Assembly: GCA_041745765.1 (NCBI GenBank)
Contig: JBGTIH010000097.1
Coordinates: 1-64,000, forward strand
Direction: 5' to 3'
Source of the DNA: JAHCHG01 sp041745765
GTDB lineage: Bacteria > Acidobacteriota > Blastocatellia > Pyrinomonadales > Pyrinomonadaceae
DNA: 64,000 nt
Positions 34,708-44,227 of the stretch are shown piece by piece. Under the pieces are notes generated by a model. It worked only from the letters and a program-made list of their open reading frames with translations. It made no database searches and was not told where the DNA came from. The position numbers and the translations under genes are program-made. The number at the start of each line of letters is the position of its first letter. Position 1 is the first letter of the stretch.

Positions 34708-35712
34708 CTACTTCATAATTCCGGGTTGAAGGCTTTCCGCCGTTTGAAAATCGGCATCGGCAAGTTTCTTATTTCCCATTTCTCTGTAAAGCAGACTGCG
34801 GATTCTATAAACCGAAGCATAATCGGGTTTTAATTCGGCGGCTTTATTTAAATCGGCAATAGCTTGCGAATACTTTTTCAAAAGCCCGTAACTGAGTCCC
34901 CGATTATGATAAACGGTCGGCAGATTATTGATTTCGATCTCGGATTCGGCATATTTAACGACATTCGTATAATCGGCAATCGCTTCCAGATATTTCTTGA
35001 GTCCCATATACGATCTGGCGCGGAGAAAAAGAAATTCGGGTTCGTTCGGAATTAATTGCAATGCTCTGGTAAATTCCGCGACCGATTTGGCATATTCTTT
35101 TTTCTCATACAAAATCGTGCCATTATCGCGAAATTCTTCAGAACCGACAAGTTTTGAAATTATATTTTGAAGGAGAAAAATTTCATCTTTTACCTTATTG
35201 AAATCTGATCTATGCCCAATCAGCGTAATCAATTCTGAAAACGCGTTTTCCGGCAGTTTCGCCGTTGTACGCCGCTTATTTATGACATTAACGATTGCCG
35301 CCGTTTCTTTTGAATTGGGTTCATACAGCAGCAATAAGATATTTGTCTTAAAAGAAATCTCAAATAACGCAGCGTGTTCCGCACCGAAATCTTCGGTCAG
35401 AATGCCGATAATCGGCTTTCCGGTCGTATTTAGCAAATAGTACAGAGCTTCCGCATTATTCTTGGTTTTATCCGTTGTTTTAGAAGGCAAATCAGGCAGG
35501 ACGATTCCCAAAGTTTTTGCGTTTGTTTTTGCTTCTGTAAAAGTGCGTCCGGTCAAAGCCGGATCATTGAGCATTGAATTAGACAAAGCCGCCTGACTTA
35601 ATTTATTACCTAAATCCCACGCTTGCTGTTTATAAGAAACCGCCGTTTGCGCGGACACACTAAAAGCCGTCGCTAATACCAACACACTAAATAACAATAT
35701 TGTTCTTTTCAT
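34708..35712 (-). CDS. Exported protein with C-terminal TPR repeats
   Basis: A 334-residue protein with a signal peptide (LLFSVLVLATAFSVSAQ). Residues 25-190 form a helical domain of unknown type (NAEALYYLLNTTGKPIIGIL, NILLLLYEPNSKETAAIVNV). Residues 195-330 are four TPRs (LYEKKEYAKSVAEFTRALQL, YGLLKKYSQAIADLNKAAEL). It resembles the exported TPR protein at 31792 in overall layout and may be its paralogue. Role unknown. Confidence 0.75.
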   Translation of the reverse strand: MKRTILLFSVLVLATAFSVSAQTAVSYKQQAWDLGNKLSQAALSNSMLNDPALTGRTFTEAKTNAKTLGIVLPDLPSKTTDKTKNNAEALYYLLNTTGKPIIGILTEDFGAEHAALFEISFKTNILLLLYEPNSKETAAIVNVINKRRTTAKLPENAFSELITLIGHRSDFNKVKDEIFLLQNIISKLVGSEEFRDNGTILYEKKEYAKSVAEFTRALQLIPNEPEFLFLRARSYMGLKKYLEAIADYTNVVKYAESEIEINNLPTVYHNRGLSYGLLKKYSQAIADLNKAAELKPDYASVYRIRSLLYREMGNKKLADADFQTAESLQPGIMK

Positions 35713-35833
35713 ATTTCGCCTCCAAATTTTGCTTAAATATCTTTTTCAGACTTTGTTCACTGCTCTTGTTTTGATTAGACAATTCGAGAAAAATATTTCG
35801 TCGGCGCGTTTTTTTCTCAATTCAAATTTCAGA

Positions 35834-36622
35834 CTATTTTGCCGGACAGGCAAAAATCGTGTCGCCGAGAAATCTGGCGTAACTTGCCGCGTAAGTTCCG
35901 CCGCCAGCGTAATCCTGTATGATATTGACTTGATAAAGATGGCAGTAGGGATGATCGTCCGCCGTGTTTCGCACCCAGATAAAACCTTGCTTATAACGCG
36001 CATTCGGTAAACCGAAATCGTTTTTGCTGATCTGCCAGTTGCCGTGAAAAAGTCCGATTTTAATTATTTCGAGCGTTGCCGCATTTTTCAGAGTCGCCTT
36101 CATCATTTTTTCTTCCTCCGCATTGCGAAAGGCAAAATTTTGCGCTCCCGGCGTATAAATCGGCATTTTCTTGGCAGCTGACGCGGAAAGCGCGTCAAGG
36201 GCTTCGGTAAATTTCTTTTGTTCGAATGGTTTCTTCAGCCAATCTTTTGCCCATTTTTCCCGCTCGCGCATCGAAATCGCCCGAAGCAGCCATTCCGACT
36301 CACTTCCGCCGCTGACCAAATACAAATAATCGTCAGGATTGTATCTATCAACGGATTTCTGAGTTTTGGCAATTTCTTCGAGAAAAAATGTCAGGCGAAA
36401 ATCCATCTCATCATTCCTGGATTCTGTTTTTGCAGGTGAATCATTTGCGTTTGTATTTCCGTCTGTCGCCGTCGTGGTCGGTGGTTCCGTTTCAGGTGTT
36501 TTTACTTTGGGCTTTTTTATTCTAGGAATGTTGGGAATATTTATCGTAATTTGCGCCGAAGATGTTTCAACTCCAAAAATGAAACCCGCTAATAATATGA
36601 ATGCTACTAAATTTATTTTCAT
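35834..36622 (-). CDS. Exported protein of unknown function
   Basis: A 262-residue protein. The start is placed at the ATG at 36622, because AAGGAG lies nine bases upstream; the frame to 36646 is not preferred. Signal peptide KINLVAFILLAGFIFGVETS. A low-complexity Pro/Thr linker follows (TPETEPPTTTATDGN), then a mainly helical domain. C-terminal landmarks include QGFIWVRNTADDHPYCHLYQ and IIQDYAGGGTYAASYARFLG. No family recognised. The G-x-G-x-Y stretch near the end could be beta structure. Confidence 0.6.
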   Translation of the reverse strand: MKINLVAFILLAGFIFGVETSSAQITINIPNIPRIKKPKVKTPETEPPTTTATDGNTNANDSPAKTESRNDEMDFRLTFFLEEIAKTQKSVDRYNPDDYLYLVSGGSESEWLLRAISMREREKWAKDWLKKPFEQKKFTEALDALSASAAKKMPIYTPGAQNFAFRNAEEEKMMKATLKNAATLEIIKIGLFHGNWQISKNDFGLPNARYKQGFIWVRNTADDHPYCHLYQVNIIQDYAGGGTYAASYARFLGDTIFACPAK

Positions 36623-36660
36623 AATTTTCAACTCCTTTTTTTCCAAAAGTCCATCGACTT

Positions 36661-37086
36661 TTATTTGGTAACTTCCTTAAAAGACACGCATTTGACTTCA
36701 ACATTTTCGACTACGGTTGAGCCTCTACCCTTTGTGATAGCCTTTAGAACTTCGCAATTATCGGCTTTTGCGCTTCCATTCCAAAGAATTTGACTTCCGT
36801 CCATAATAAAAAAGTGAAAGAAAATCCTGGAAGGTTCTCTTTTGCCTTTTTTCTTCAAGGTCGAAAACAAAGTTTTGTGTTTTTCTGGAGGTGTCCACTC
36901 AAAGTTAAATCTCGGCGGTTTTTCTTCCTCTATGGTTTTAAGTCGTTCTTTTAACGCGTTACTGCTCGGAGCGATGTCGTTAACAATGATGTCCGAGCCG
37001 TTTTTAATCGCCTTTATCGGTGTCCGGACATTTATAAAATGATTATCGGAACTTAGCGAAATTTCTATTTCAAGCCTATTACTCAT
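36661..37086 (-). CDS. Protein of unknown function, 141 residues
   Basis: Not recognised. No signal peptide. It has a beta-strand pattern (RLEIEISLSSDNHFINVRTP, SRIFFHFFIMDGSQILWNGS) and a basic middle part. Its start is preceded by a weak ribosome site. It lies 39 bases before the exported gene at 35834 in the same direction, so the two may be co-transcribed. Confidence 0.5.
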   Translation of the reverse strand: MSNRLEIEISLSSDNHFINVRTPIKAIKNGSDIIVNDIAPSSNALKERLKTIEEEKPPRFNFEWTPPEKHKTLFSTLKKKGKREPSRIFFHFFIMDGSQILWNGSAKADNCEVLKAITKGRGSTVVENVEVKCVSFKEVTK

Positions 37087-37216
37087 TTGATTTTCTCCTC
37101 TATTTCAAAATATTTTTTACTGATTTTTTTTGCATTTTTTCATCTTATTTCGACTTCTGCCTTGATAAGACATTGCAGGAAAAACATTTCAGATTTTTTC
37201 AAAAAACTTGTTTCAC

Positions 37217-37245
37217 ACAAAAAAAGCAGCCCCTTTAGGCTGCTT
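37217..37245 (-). terminator. Terminator of the sigma/anti-sigma/CHAT genes
   Basis: AAGCAGCC (37224-37231) pairs with 37238-37245 around CCTTTA. On the minus strand it ends in a run of seven T residues. It lies 27 bases after the CHAT stop. Confidence 0.9.
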
Positions 37246-37271
37246 GAATTTCACATAATATCTTGTATTTT

Positions 37272-40200
37272 CTAGCGTTTACCGTCGAGATTCGCCCATT
37301 CGCCGGATTGAATAAAACTCGCCCAGTAAAACGGATGTTTTCGATTTTCGCGTTTGAGCATTTCGAGTTGAACTTGGCGGAGCGATGCGCCGCGCCCGGT
37401 TCCCTGTTTGAGATTTTTATAATAATCGGTCATCAATTCCCGCGTTACAAAATCGCTGACCGCCCACAGACTCATCATCAGCGATTCGGTTCCGGCTAAA
37501 ACAAAGGCGCGGCGCAAGCCGTACACGCCTTCGCCGTTTCTGACTTCGCCCAAACCCGTATCGCACGCCGACAAAACGACTAATTTTGTTCCCCAGAGAT
37601 TTAAGCCCGAAGCTTCGAGCGCGGTTAAAATGCCGTCGTCGTTTCCGTCTTTGCGCCGGTTTGCACCGGCAAAAGCTAGTCCCGAACGCAAGAGCGGATT
37701 TTCAATTTTCGCGTCGCCGTTTCCGGAAATTTCTTTGTCTTCTAGAAAAAAACCGTGTGTCGCAATGTGCAAAATCTGCGGCGCGGTGATTTGTTTGAGT
37801 GCAGATTCTCCGGCGGCGTTTCCGGTCAAAAATTCGGCTTCGGGAAAAATTGTCTGAATCGAACGCGCTTCCTGCATCGTGCCGCCGAGAGGTGTAAAAT
37901 ATTTTGACGAATTCATCCTTCGGAAATCCGTTTTTTCCGCCGTATTTATTTCGCCGAACAACGGATTAGCGATAATAAAAGGTTTATTTTTACTTTCACG
38001 CGCAGTTTGAAGCCGCAGCAAATCGCGCCCGCCGGTCAGATATGAAATCTGATAGTTTTCTACCAAATAACGATTATTTTCATCAACTAATGCTTCAAAC
38101 GGAATCAAATTCAAATTGCCGTCGGGCGAAATAAGCAATTGTCCGGCATCGGCGAAATTTGCTCTGATCGGCTGAATCACTTTTTCATACAAAGCTCGTG
38201 ATAGCGTTTTAACATCAAGGCTTTTCGGATCACGCAAGGCTTGTCGAAAAGCTGAGATCGCCGCATCAATCTGCGCGGCTTCGCCTAAATCCTTCGATTT
38301 TACCGAGCCGTTTTTGCGGATAATATAGACTTTATATCGAAAATTGGCATCCGTTGTTTTCTTCGATTCAATCTCCGGTTTTTGAGGCGAAATCGGTTGA
38401 TAGAGCGAAATTTCCAGCAAAGCGGCATCGGCGGGAATAGATTCCTGCACTGATTTGAGCGAAACGGTTTGTTTTCGCTCATAAAAACCTGCGCTGCGGC
38501 GGCTGATCTCGTTTTCGAGCTTTTCTCTTTGGTTTTCCGTTTCCTTGATTTTTTTCTGAAAATCTGCGGCTGAAACATTCTGCAAGCCAGCCGAAATTAA
38601 TTTTGATAAATTCGTATTCGTTTCATTCAACTGATCGAGAAGCATCTGATCCTGTTTGTTAAAACGCCGCCGCAATGCCGACAAATTATCCGACAAAGCA
38701 TCGAGAACGCGTCCCTTGCGGCGTAAAACCAGCGTCGCGGCAAGCGCGGCGGCTTCCGGCGAATCCGGCGCGGTCAGCGCATTTAACGAAAATGTGCGGT
38801 TTTCGGAATCGGAAACCGTTTGGATAAAATTTATTTTTTCGCGTTCCGAACCGATTGTTAAATTAAGCGCGACGTTATATTCGAAAATTTCGTTGGCGCG
38901 GGTTTGCGCGGCGATTGCCTTTTCGATCTCGCCCTTGACGGCAAATAGATTTGCCAGATTTGAAAACGAACCGCCGAGCGACGGATGAAACGCACCCTGA
39001 GTTTTTTCCTTGATCGCAATCGAACGCAGATAAAACGCTTCCGCTTTTTCAAAATTCTCTTTGACTTTATAAATTATGGCAAGAAAATTGAGCGGATAAG
39101 AAGTAAATGGATGTTCCGCGCCGAGCGTTTTTTCAAAGATATTTAATGAACGCTCGCCGAAATTCAAGGCTTTTTCATAATTTCCGGCAGACGAATAAAG
39201 AATTGCCAAATTATAGAGCGTCTGCCCGACTTCCTGATGTTCCGCGCCGAAAACTTTCTCACGAATTGCCAGCGCGCGCAAATATAAAGGCTCGGCTTTG
39301 GCAAAATCTTCGTAAAGATTGGCGATATTATTGAGCGCGACGGCGACTTCTGCGCTTTCCGTTCCCAAAGCCTTTTCACGAATTTCTAAAACTCTTTTAT
39401 AAAACGCTTCAGCTTTTTGAATATTTCCTTTATCTTTGTTGACATTGCCGAGATTCATCAAAACGCTGGCAATTAAAAGATGATTCGGTTCGAGTTCTTT
39501 TTCCCGGATTTTCAGCGCACGTTCTAAAAAAATTTCGGCTTCATTGTATTCGCCTCTGTCTTTGTAAAGAGTCGCAAAATTATTAAGAATCGCGCTGACG
39601 GAAATATGATCTTCCCCTAAAACCTTTTCTCTTGTTTCAAGCGTTCGTTTGTAAAAATCTTCGGCTCGCTGATAATCGCCTTGATCGGCAAGTATATTAC
39701 CGAGAACAAATAATGCCTGACTGACATCAAAATTAACCGCTCCTAATTCTTTTTCCCGAATCGCCAGAGCCGCTTCGGCAAGCGGCAAGGCTTTATCTAA
39801 TTCGCCGGTTCGCCAAAATCGCTGCGCTTCGGTAATTTTTCGCCGTGCGGCATCAAGCTGAAAATCTTTTTCATCCGCCGCACGAACTTCAATAACGCGG
39901 ATTTCAAAATTTCCCTGCGCCGCATTTCTTTGGCGCGGCTCAATCGTTAATTGATATTCTCCCGCCGATTCTGCCGCCATTTCGACGGGTTCTTCGCCCG
40001 TATTTCGCGGATCGAAATCGTATTCAACGGAAATTTTTCCGTCTGCATCAATCCGGCGCACGACAATATCAACTCCGCGCTGCTTGACGATTATTTTGGC
40101 AAATTGATTTTCGGCAAGCGGTATTTTAAAAAATTGTTTTTCTCCGCCTTTGATTTCGCGTTCTAAGAATTTTTCAATTTCAATTTGTGTAAATTCGGGT

Positions 40201-40313
40201 GAATTTTGAGCAAAAACAGAAAAGTGCAGAAAGATAAAAAGCGCCGAATAGAGAAAATAATTTCTCCATTTAAAGTTCTGTAAATCTAAAGAACGAGAGC
40301 TTTGCCGACACAT
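37272..40313 (-). CDS. Exported TPR-CHAT protease
   Basis: A protein of about 1013 residues, start placed at the ATG at 40313 with GAGGCG seven bases upstream. An N-terminal hydrophobic segment (FLYSALFIFLHFSVFAQ) is a signal peptide. Residues 35-150 form a beta domain. Residues 160-500 hold about eight TPRs of the kinesin light chain type (LNNFATLYKDRGEYNEAEIF, REKALGTESAEVAVALNNIA). After a coiled-coil linker, the CHAT domain occupies residues 690-1010: the catalytic His in LHIATHGFFLED near 840 and the catalytic Cys in VVLSACDTGLGE near 905, then YGLRRAFVLAGTESLMMSLW. CHAT is a caspase-like Cys protease fold. It ends an operon with an anti-sigma-like and a sigma gene. Confidence 0.9.
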   Translation of the reverse strand: MCRQSSRSLDLQNFKWRNYFLYSALFIFLHFSVFAQNSPEFTQIEIEKFLEREIKGGEKQFFKIPLAENQFAKIIVKQRGVDIVVRRIDADGKISVEYDFDPRNTGEEPVEMAAESAGEYQLTIEPRQRNAAQGNFEIRVIEVRAADEKDFQLDAARRKITEAQRFWRTGELDKALPLAEAALAIREKELGAVNFDVSQALFVLGNILADQGDYQRAEDFYKRTLETREKVLGEDHISVSAILNNFATLYKDRGEYNEAEIFLERALKIREKELEPNHLLIASVLMNLGNVNKDKGNIQKAEAFYKRVLEIREKALGTESAEVAVALNNIANLYEDFAKAEPLYLRALAIREKVFGAEHQEVGQTLYNLAILYSSAGNYEKALNFGERSLNIFEKTLGAEHPFTSYPLNFLAIIYKVKENFEKAEAFYLRSIAIKEKTQGAFHPSLGGSFSNLANLFAVKGEIEKAIAAQTRANEIFEYNVALNLTIGSEREKINFIQTVSDSENRTFSLNALTAPDSPEAAALAATLVLRRKGRVLDALSDNLSALRRRFNKQDQMLLDQLNETNTNLSKLISAGLQNVSAADFQKKIKETENQREKLENEISRRSAGFYERKQTVSLKSVQESIPADAALLEISLYQPISPQKPEIESKKTTDANFRYKVYIIRKNGSVKSKDLGEAAQIDAAISAFRQALRDPKSLDVKTLSRALYEKVIQPIRANFADAGQLLISPDGNLNLIPFEALVDENNRYLVENYQISYLTGGRDLLRLQTARESKNKPFIIANPLFGEINTAEKTDFRRMNSSKYFTPLGGTMQEARSIQTIFPEAEFLTGNAAGESALKQITAPQILHIATHGFFLEDKEISGNGDAKIENPLLRSGLAFAGANRRKDGNDDGILTALEASGLNLWGTKLVVLSACDTGLGEVRNGEGVYGLRRAFVLAGTESLMMSLWAVSDFVTRELMTDYYKNLKQGTGRGASLRQVQLEMLKRENRKHPFYWASFIQSGEWANLDGKR

Positions 40314-40356
40314 AAATTTTCGCCTCGCTGATTTTTTGTATGTGGAACAGAGATTA

Positions 40357-41403
40357 TTATCGCACAGTTCGGAAGTAATAATCACTAATAATTTCCGTCG
40401 TGCCGTCTTTTAATAATCCGTTTATTTCCAGAGAATAGACTTGTGATTTCAGCATTTTTGCCGGAAAAGTTATATTCAGAGAATTTTTCGCTTTATTTGA
40501 GTTGATTTTGCCGCTTTGCCAGAGAATTTGACCGTTTGACGGATTGCGCAGAGCGACGCGGTAAAGTTCATAATCGTTTGATTCGAGTTCCAGCCGAACG
40601 GCGACCGAATCGGTCTTCGGCGAAATTTTTAGTGTCGGCAATTGATTATTGCCGCGCAAGGTCGGCGAGAGAACAAAAGAAAAAACATTCGGCTGGCGTT
40701 TTTGCTGAGTCGGCGTTTGTTTCGGCGCGTCGTCGCGTTTTTCATTTCGAGATTCTTGTTTGGTTTTCAATTCTTCTGCGAGCTTTGCGCGTTCTTCGCC
40801 GATTCGAGTGAGTTCTTTTTCGTTTTCGGAATTTTGAATGGGATGATTTGAGATTTCGTCATTCAATTGTTTTTCGCGCAGTGCGAGTTCGGCTTCGCGC
40901 TTTAATTGTTCATCGCCACTTGTTTGTGTGCGGCTGATTTCATCGCGCAAACGCGCATTTTCCCAAAAAACGAAACCGCCGAAAATCAAAAACAAAACTG
41001 CCACCAGCGCAAATCTCCATTGCAGCGAAAAACGCGGAAATGTGAAAAATTTCGAGAAAAACCCGTCACTTCGAGCTTCTGAATTTTCATTGATCGTTTC
41101 CCTGTTTTGAGTTTGAAAATCTTCCGCTTTATCTTGCGCAAAAACTTGAAATCCTCTGGCAAATTCGACCTTTTCGCGGCGCAGAGGCGAAGCGAAATAA
41201 TGAGATTCAAATTTTTTCAGGTTTTCGCCTGCGAGTTCGCCATTAACATAAAGGTCAATCAAATCTTTTTCCGCCGCCTTTAATTCGTCGGCAAATTCAT
41301 CGTCGGTGAAGCTGAGTTCATCGAGGCGTTCTGTATCATCTTCGTTTAACGCGCCGAGCAAAAACGCTATTATTTCTTCCTTTTTGTAAGTCTTCGTTTT
41401 CAT
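40357..41403 (-). CDS. Single-pass membrane anti-sigma-like protein
   Basis: A 348-residue protein. Residues 1-120 are cytoplasmic and begin KEEIIAFLLGALNEDDTERL, similar to anti-sigma N-termini that lack a Cys/His zinc motif. A membrane helix spans about residues 130-148 (FALVAVLFLIFGGFVFW). A coiled coil follows (ELALREKQLNDEISN, RIGEERAKLAEELK), then a beta-sandwich domain near 235-348 (SVAVRLELESNDYELYRVAL, YSLEINGLLKDGTTEIISDY). It directly follows the sigma gene, so it probably binds that sigma, and it precedes the CHAT gene with 43 bases between. Cleavage by CHAT is an inference. Confidence 0.7.
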   Translation of the reverse strand: MKTKTYKKEEIIAFLLGALNEDDTERLDELSFTDDEFADELKAAEKDLIDLYVNGELAGENLKKFESHYFASPLRREKVEFARGFQVFAQDKAEDFQTQNRETINENSEARSDGFFSKFFTFPRFSLQWRFALVAVLFLIFGGFVFWENARLRDEISRTQTSGDEQLKREAELALREKQLNDEISNHPIQNSENEKELTRIGEERAKLAEELKTKQESRNEKRDDAPKQTPTQQKRQPNVFSFVLSPTLRGNNQLPTLKISPKTDSVAVRLELESNDYELYRVALRNPSNGQILWQSGKINSNKAKNSLNITFPAKMLKSQVYSLEINGLLKDGTTEIISDYYFRTVR

Positions 41404-41482
41404 ATTTTGGGAATCGAGATTTTATTTCTCTCTAATTCAGATAAGACAAAATCCCTAAAATATTTCGTCAACATTTTTTTTA

Positions 41483-42088
41483 CTATTTTTCCACGCATTT
41501 TCCGACGCATTTTTCTAATTTTTCCCTGATGCGGCAAGCGCGCACCGTCAAAGCGTTTTTTGTAATTCCGAATTTTTCCGCCAAACGATTGCGATTTTCA
41601 ATTTTCACGCGCTCCTTGCCAAAATAATAACAAATAATAATATCGCGGTTCTCCGGCTCTAATTCTTCCGTGCATTTTTCCAGACAAACGAGCATTTTCT
41701 CCTTTAATTGCTTTTCCTCATTAGCTTCAACCGAAAATTCCCGGCTTTTTTCGGTTTGCAAAACATCATCGAGCGGAACGCTTTCCCTTTTGGCATTTCG
41801 AAGATATTCCATAAAAACAAAACGCGCCGTAATATAACAGAATTTTGCCGGAGTTTCGCTCTCGATCTTTCCTTCTTCTTCAAGTCGTCGCGCCGCGCGA
41901 TTTAAGGTTTCATCCGCCAATTCATCGGGCGTTAGACAATTTTTGCGGTCGAAATACGCCACCAAACGATCGCGCATTTCCAGATATTTCTGTCCGCCGG
42001 AATCCGCACCTTCATCGAGCCATTCGAGAAACTTACGAAAAGCATTCGGATTCAGCGTCCAATCTTTTTTTTGTTCAACCTTTTGCAC
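41483..42088 (-). CDS. ECF-type RNA polymerase sigma factor
   Basis: A 201-residue sigma-70 family protein. Region 2: DRLVAYFDRKNCLTPDELAD, ETLNRAARRLE and FCYITARFVFMEYLRNAKR. Region 4: CTEELEPENRDIIICYYFGK and the HTH RLAEKFGITKNALTVRACRI. The order sigma, anti-sigma, TPR-CHAT on one strand, with 79 and 43 bases between them, defines a likely operon. The target promoters are unknown; such systems commonly control themselves. Regions 2 and 4 are recognisable but divergent, typical of the ECF groups with large effector genes downstream. Confidence 0.85.
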   Translation of the reverse strand: MQKVEQKKDWTLNPNAFRKFLEWLDEGADSGGQKYLEMRDRLVAYFDRKNCLTPDELADETLNRAARRLEEEGKIESETPAKFCYITARFVFMEYLRNAKRESVPLDDVLQTEKSREFSVEANEEKQLKEKMLVCLEKCTEELEPENRDIIICYYFGKERVKIENRNRLAEKFGITKNALTVRACRIREKLEKCVGKCVEK

Positions 42089-42242
42089 TAAATAATAATC
42101 TATCAGAGAGAATTTGAAATGCAGTAGATTTTACCGTTTTTATTTATCTAAAAACAAACAATTTATGGAATAAAATCAGAATGAAAATTGATTTGTTATT
42201 TAAGTTTGATTTTGCGATCATTATTTTTAAGGAGAAATTTTT

Positions 42243-42719
42243 ATGACACCGGAAACAAAAACCGATCGAATAATTTCAGAATCGGGTTATGACATAACGC
42301 CGCTCGACGAGGCAACACGCGACCACTTTGCACAGGATTTAGACGCAGAAAGTTATCGTGTTTTAATAGATCACGGAACGGAAGCACCGTTTTGCGGAAA
42401 TCTGACGGACAATAATGAAAACGGAAATTACGCCTGCAAATTGTGCGGTTTGCCGCTTTTTTCCTCGGATTCAAAATTTAATTCGGGAACGGGTTGGGCT
42501 TCGTTTTATAAGCCGTTCGATCCGGAACATTTGACGGAAATTCGTGATATGAGTTTCGGAATGGTTCGCATCGAAATCCGCTGTGCGCGCTGCGACGGGC
42601 ATCAAGGACACGTTTTCCCCGACGGTCCGCCGCCGACCGGACAAAGATATTGCCTGAATTCGGCTTCACTCGATTTTTTCATTGAAGGCGAGAATATTCC
42701 GCAGAAAACCGAACTTTAA
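42243..42719 (+). CDS. msrB: Peptide-methionine (R)-S-oxide reductase
   Basis: Repairs the R-sulfoxide of methionine in proteins. 158 residues. Two zinc-binding pairs are visible: CKLC near residue 64 and CARC near 113. Then GTGWASFYKP near 85, HQGHVFPDGPPPTGQRYCLN with the catalytic Cys near 142, then SASLDFF. The start ATG at 42243 is preceded by AGGAG eight bases before it. No signal peptide, so it is cytoplasmic. It faces the sigma operon and is flanked by unrelated genes. Confidence 0.95.
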   Translation: MTPETKTDRIISESGYDITPLDEATRDHFAQDLDAESYRVLIDHGTEAPFCGNLTDNNENGNYACKLCGLPLFSSDSKFNSGTGWASFYKPFDPEHLTEIRDMSFGMVRIEIRCARCDGHQGHVFPDGPPPTGQRYCLNSASLDFFIEGENIPQKTEL

Positions 42720-42770
42720 ATTCTTTTAAACGATGAATTTATTAGACTTTTTGACGGAAAATCCGTTTTT

Positions 42771-44120
42771 CTAAAAATCTTCAAGCACGATCAGAGCCGA
42801 TTGTCCGCCGCCCTGCGTAACATTGACGAGCGAAGATGCGGAAAGACGGACGAGTCCGCCTTCGACTTCGTTGAGGAAAAGAAACGGATCGAAATCAATC
42901 AAAAGTTCTTCAAGTTCAACCCTTTGCGCGAAAACCGGAAATGTTCTTTTCTCAATTTCGGCGCGTTCCTGCACGATAAAAGAATCTGTTAAAGCCTCAT
43001 CCAAAGCCGAATCCCATTCGCTTTCCGACGTTTCCCATCCGACCGAAATGCCCTTGCCGCCGTAATCGTCGTTCGGTTTTAATAAGAATTTTTCGCGGTT
43101 TTTCCGCAAATACTCGATCAGATCAATTTTTTGATTTTCAAAAGTTGTTTTGCCTTCTTCGACTTTGCGCGTCCAGGGAACGTGATTATTGATCGTTTCG
43201 AGCTGTTCCGGCGTGAAAAGTTTTGCGTATTTTTCGTCGGTCATAATCGCAAAACTCGCTTTTTTATGCGCTAATTTGACGCGGAAGGAATTTGCCATAC
43301 AAATTTTACCGTCCGTGTAAGCGCGGATAAAAGGATGAGTTTCGTCGAATTTTTCGAGAAATTCGTGAATCAATACGCGTTTGTAAAAAATATCAATCTC
43401 AAAACTTCCGGCACGCAGTTTTTCGCCGTCGTATTCGAGTTCGTGCGGATCAACGATCAATGTGCGAAAGCCTTTTGATTCAAAATAATCTTTCAGCGTA
43501 TAAAACTCGGCTTCGGTCGAAACTCCTTCCCAATCAACAATTGCAATATTTGGTTTCCCTTTTTTGCCGCCGAATTCACGATAGACAGTAAAGAGCGATT
43601 GCAGCAATTTTTGTTGCGGTTTCGGTCGCCAATGCGCGTTTTCGGTTAAGAATTTCCTGATTTCGGGAATTTGTTCGAGAACGATTTCGAGCTGCATCTG
43701 ATCACCGACACCAGCGGGAGTTTCGGCATTGTATTCCAAAAACTTAAAACTTTCATCGCCGATAAATGTATCAAGTCGGCTGGTAACGCACAGCTTTTCA
43801 TAACCCGGATCAGTCCGCGCCATTTTCGCTTCTTTTTCGGTTAAATCCAATTTTGCAAAGAGTTCCGCATTTTCAAGTGCGGCATCGGTCAGACTTTGGG
43901 CGGCTTCGGCGATATGTTTGGCGGCTTTGGCAACTTCATCATAACGGGAGCGCGACATAAAATGCGGTCGCAGAAACGGACAGGTCGGTCGGTCGTCGTA
44001 CAGCAAACCGATTTCGCTTTGGATTTCGGTTAATCTCGCAAAAAGCTCTGTATCGTCTTTATAATTTTCCAAAAGTCTTTCATTGAGTTCGACAACTATT
44101 TTGTTAAGTTCTTTATTCAT
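42771..44120 (-). CDS. Circularly permuted ATP-grasp family protein
   Basis: A 449-residue protein. The landmarks are EYNAETPAGVGDQMQLEIVL near residue 150, then KPNIAIVDWEGVSTEAEFYT near 190, DIFYKRVLIHEFL near 260, the glycine-rich ATP loop KPNDDYGGKGISVGWE near 365 and LVRLSASSLVNVTQGGG at the C-terminus. The glycine-rich loop late in the chain fits the circularly permuted ATP-grasp group (glutathionylspermidine synthase-like). Substrate is unknown; ATP-dependent peptide or amine ligation is likely. It is preceded by 107 bases without features before purQ. Confidence 0.75.
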   Translation of the reverse strand: MNKELNKIVVELNERLLENYKDDTELFARLTEIQSEIGLLYDDRPTCPFLRPHFMSRSRYDEVAKAAKHIAEAAQSLTDAALENAELFAKLDLTEKEAKMARTDPGYEKLCVTSRLDTFIGDESFKFLEYNAETPAGVGDQMQLEIVLEQIPEIRKFLTENAHWRPKPQQKLLQSLFTVYREFGGKKGKPNIAIVDWEGVSTEAEFYTLKDYFESKGFRTLIVDPHELEYDGEKLRAGSFEIDIFYKRVLIHEFLEKFDETHPFIRAYTDGKICMANSFRVKLAHKKASFAIMTDEKYAKLFTPEQLETINNHVPWTRKVEEGKTTFENQKIDLIEYLRKNREKFLLKPNDDYGGKGISVGWETSESEWDSALDEALTDSFIVQERAEIEKRTFPVFAQRVELEELLIDFDPFLFLNEVEGGLVRLSASSLVNVTQGGGQSALIVLEDF

Positions 44121-44227
44121 AGATTTTGTAAATTAACCAGTAATGCGAACGGTAGTGAGAAACTTTGACTAACTCCAAGTTGAACAATAATAAAAATACT
44201 TGATAGTGCTCACTATACTGGTTTGAA

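Noticed and set aside
37272..40385. Longer CHAT protein starting at 40385
   Set aside because: That start lies inside the anti-sigma gene; the ATG at 40313 has a ribosome site and leads into the signal peptide.
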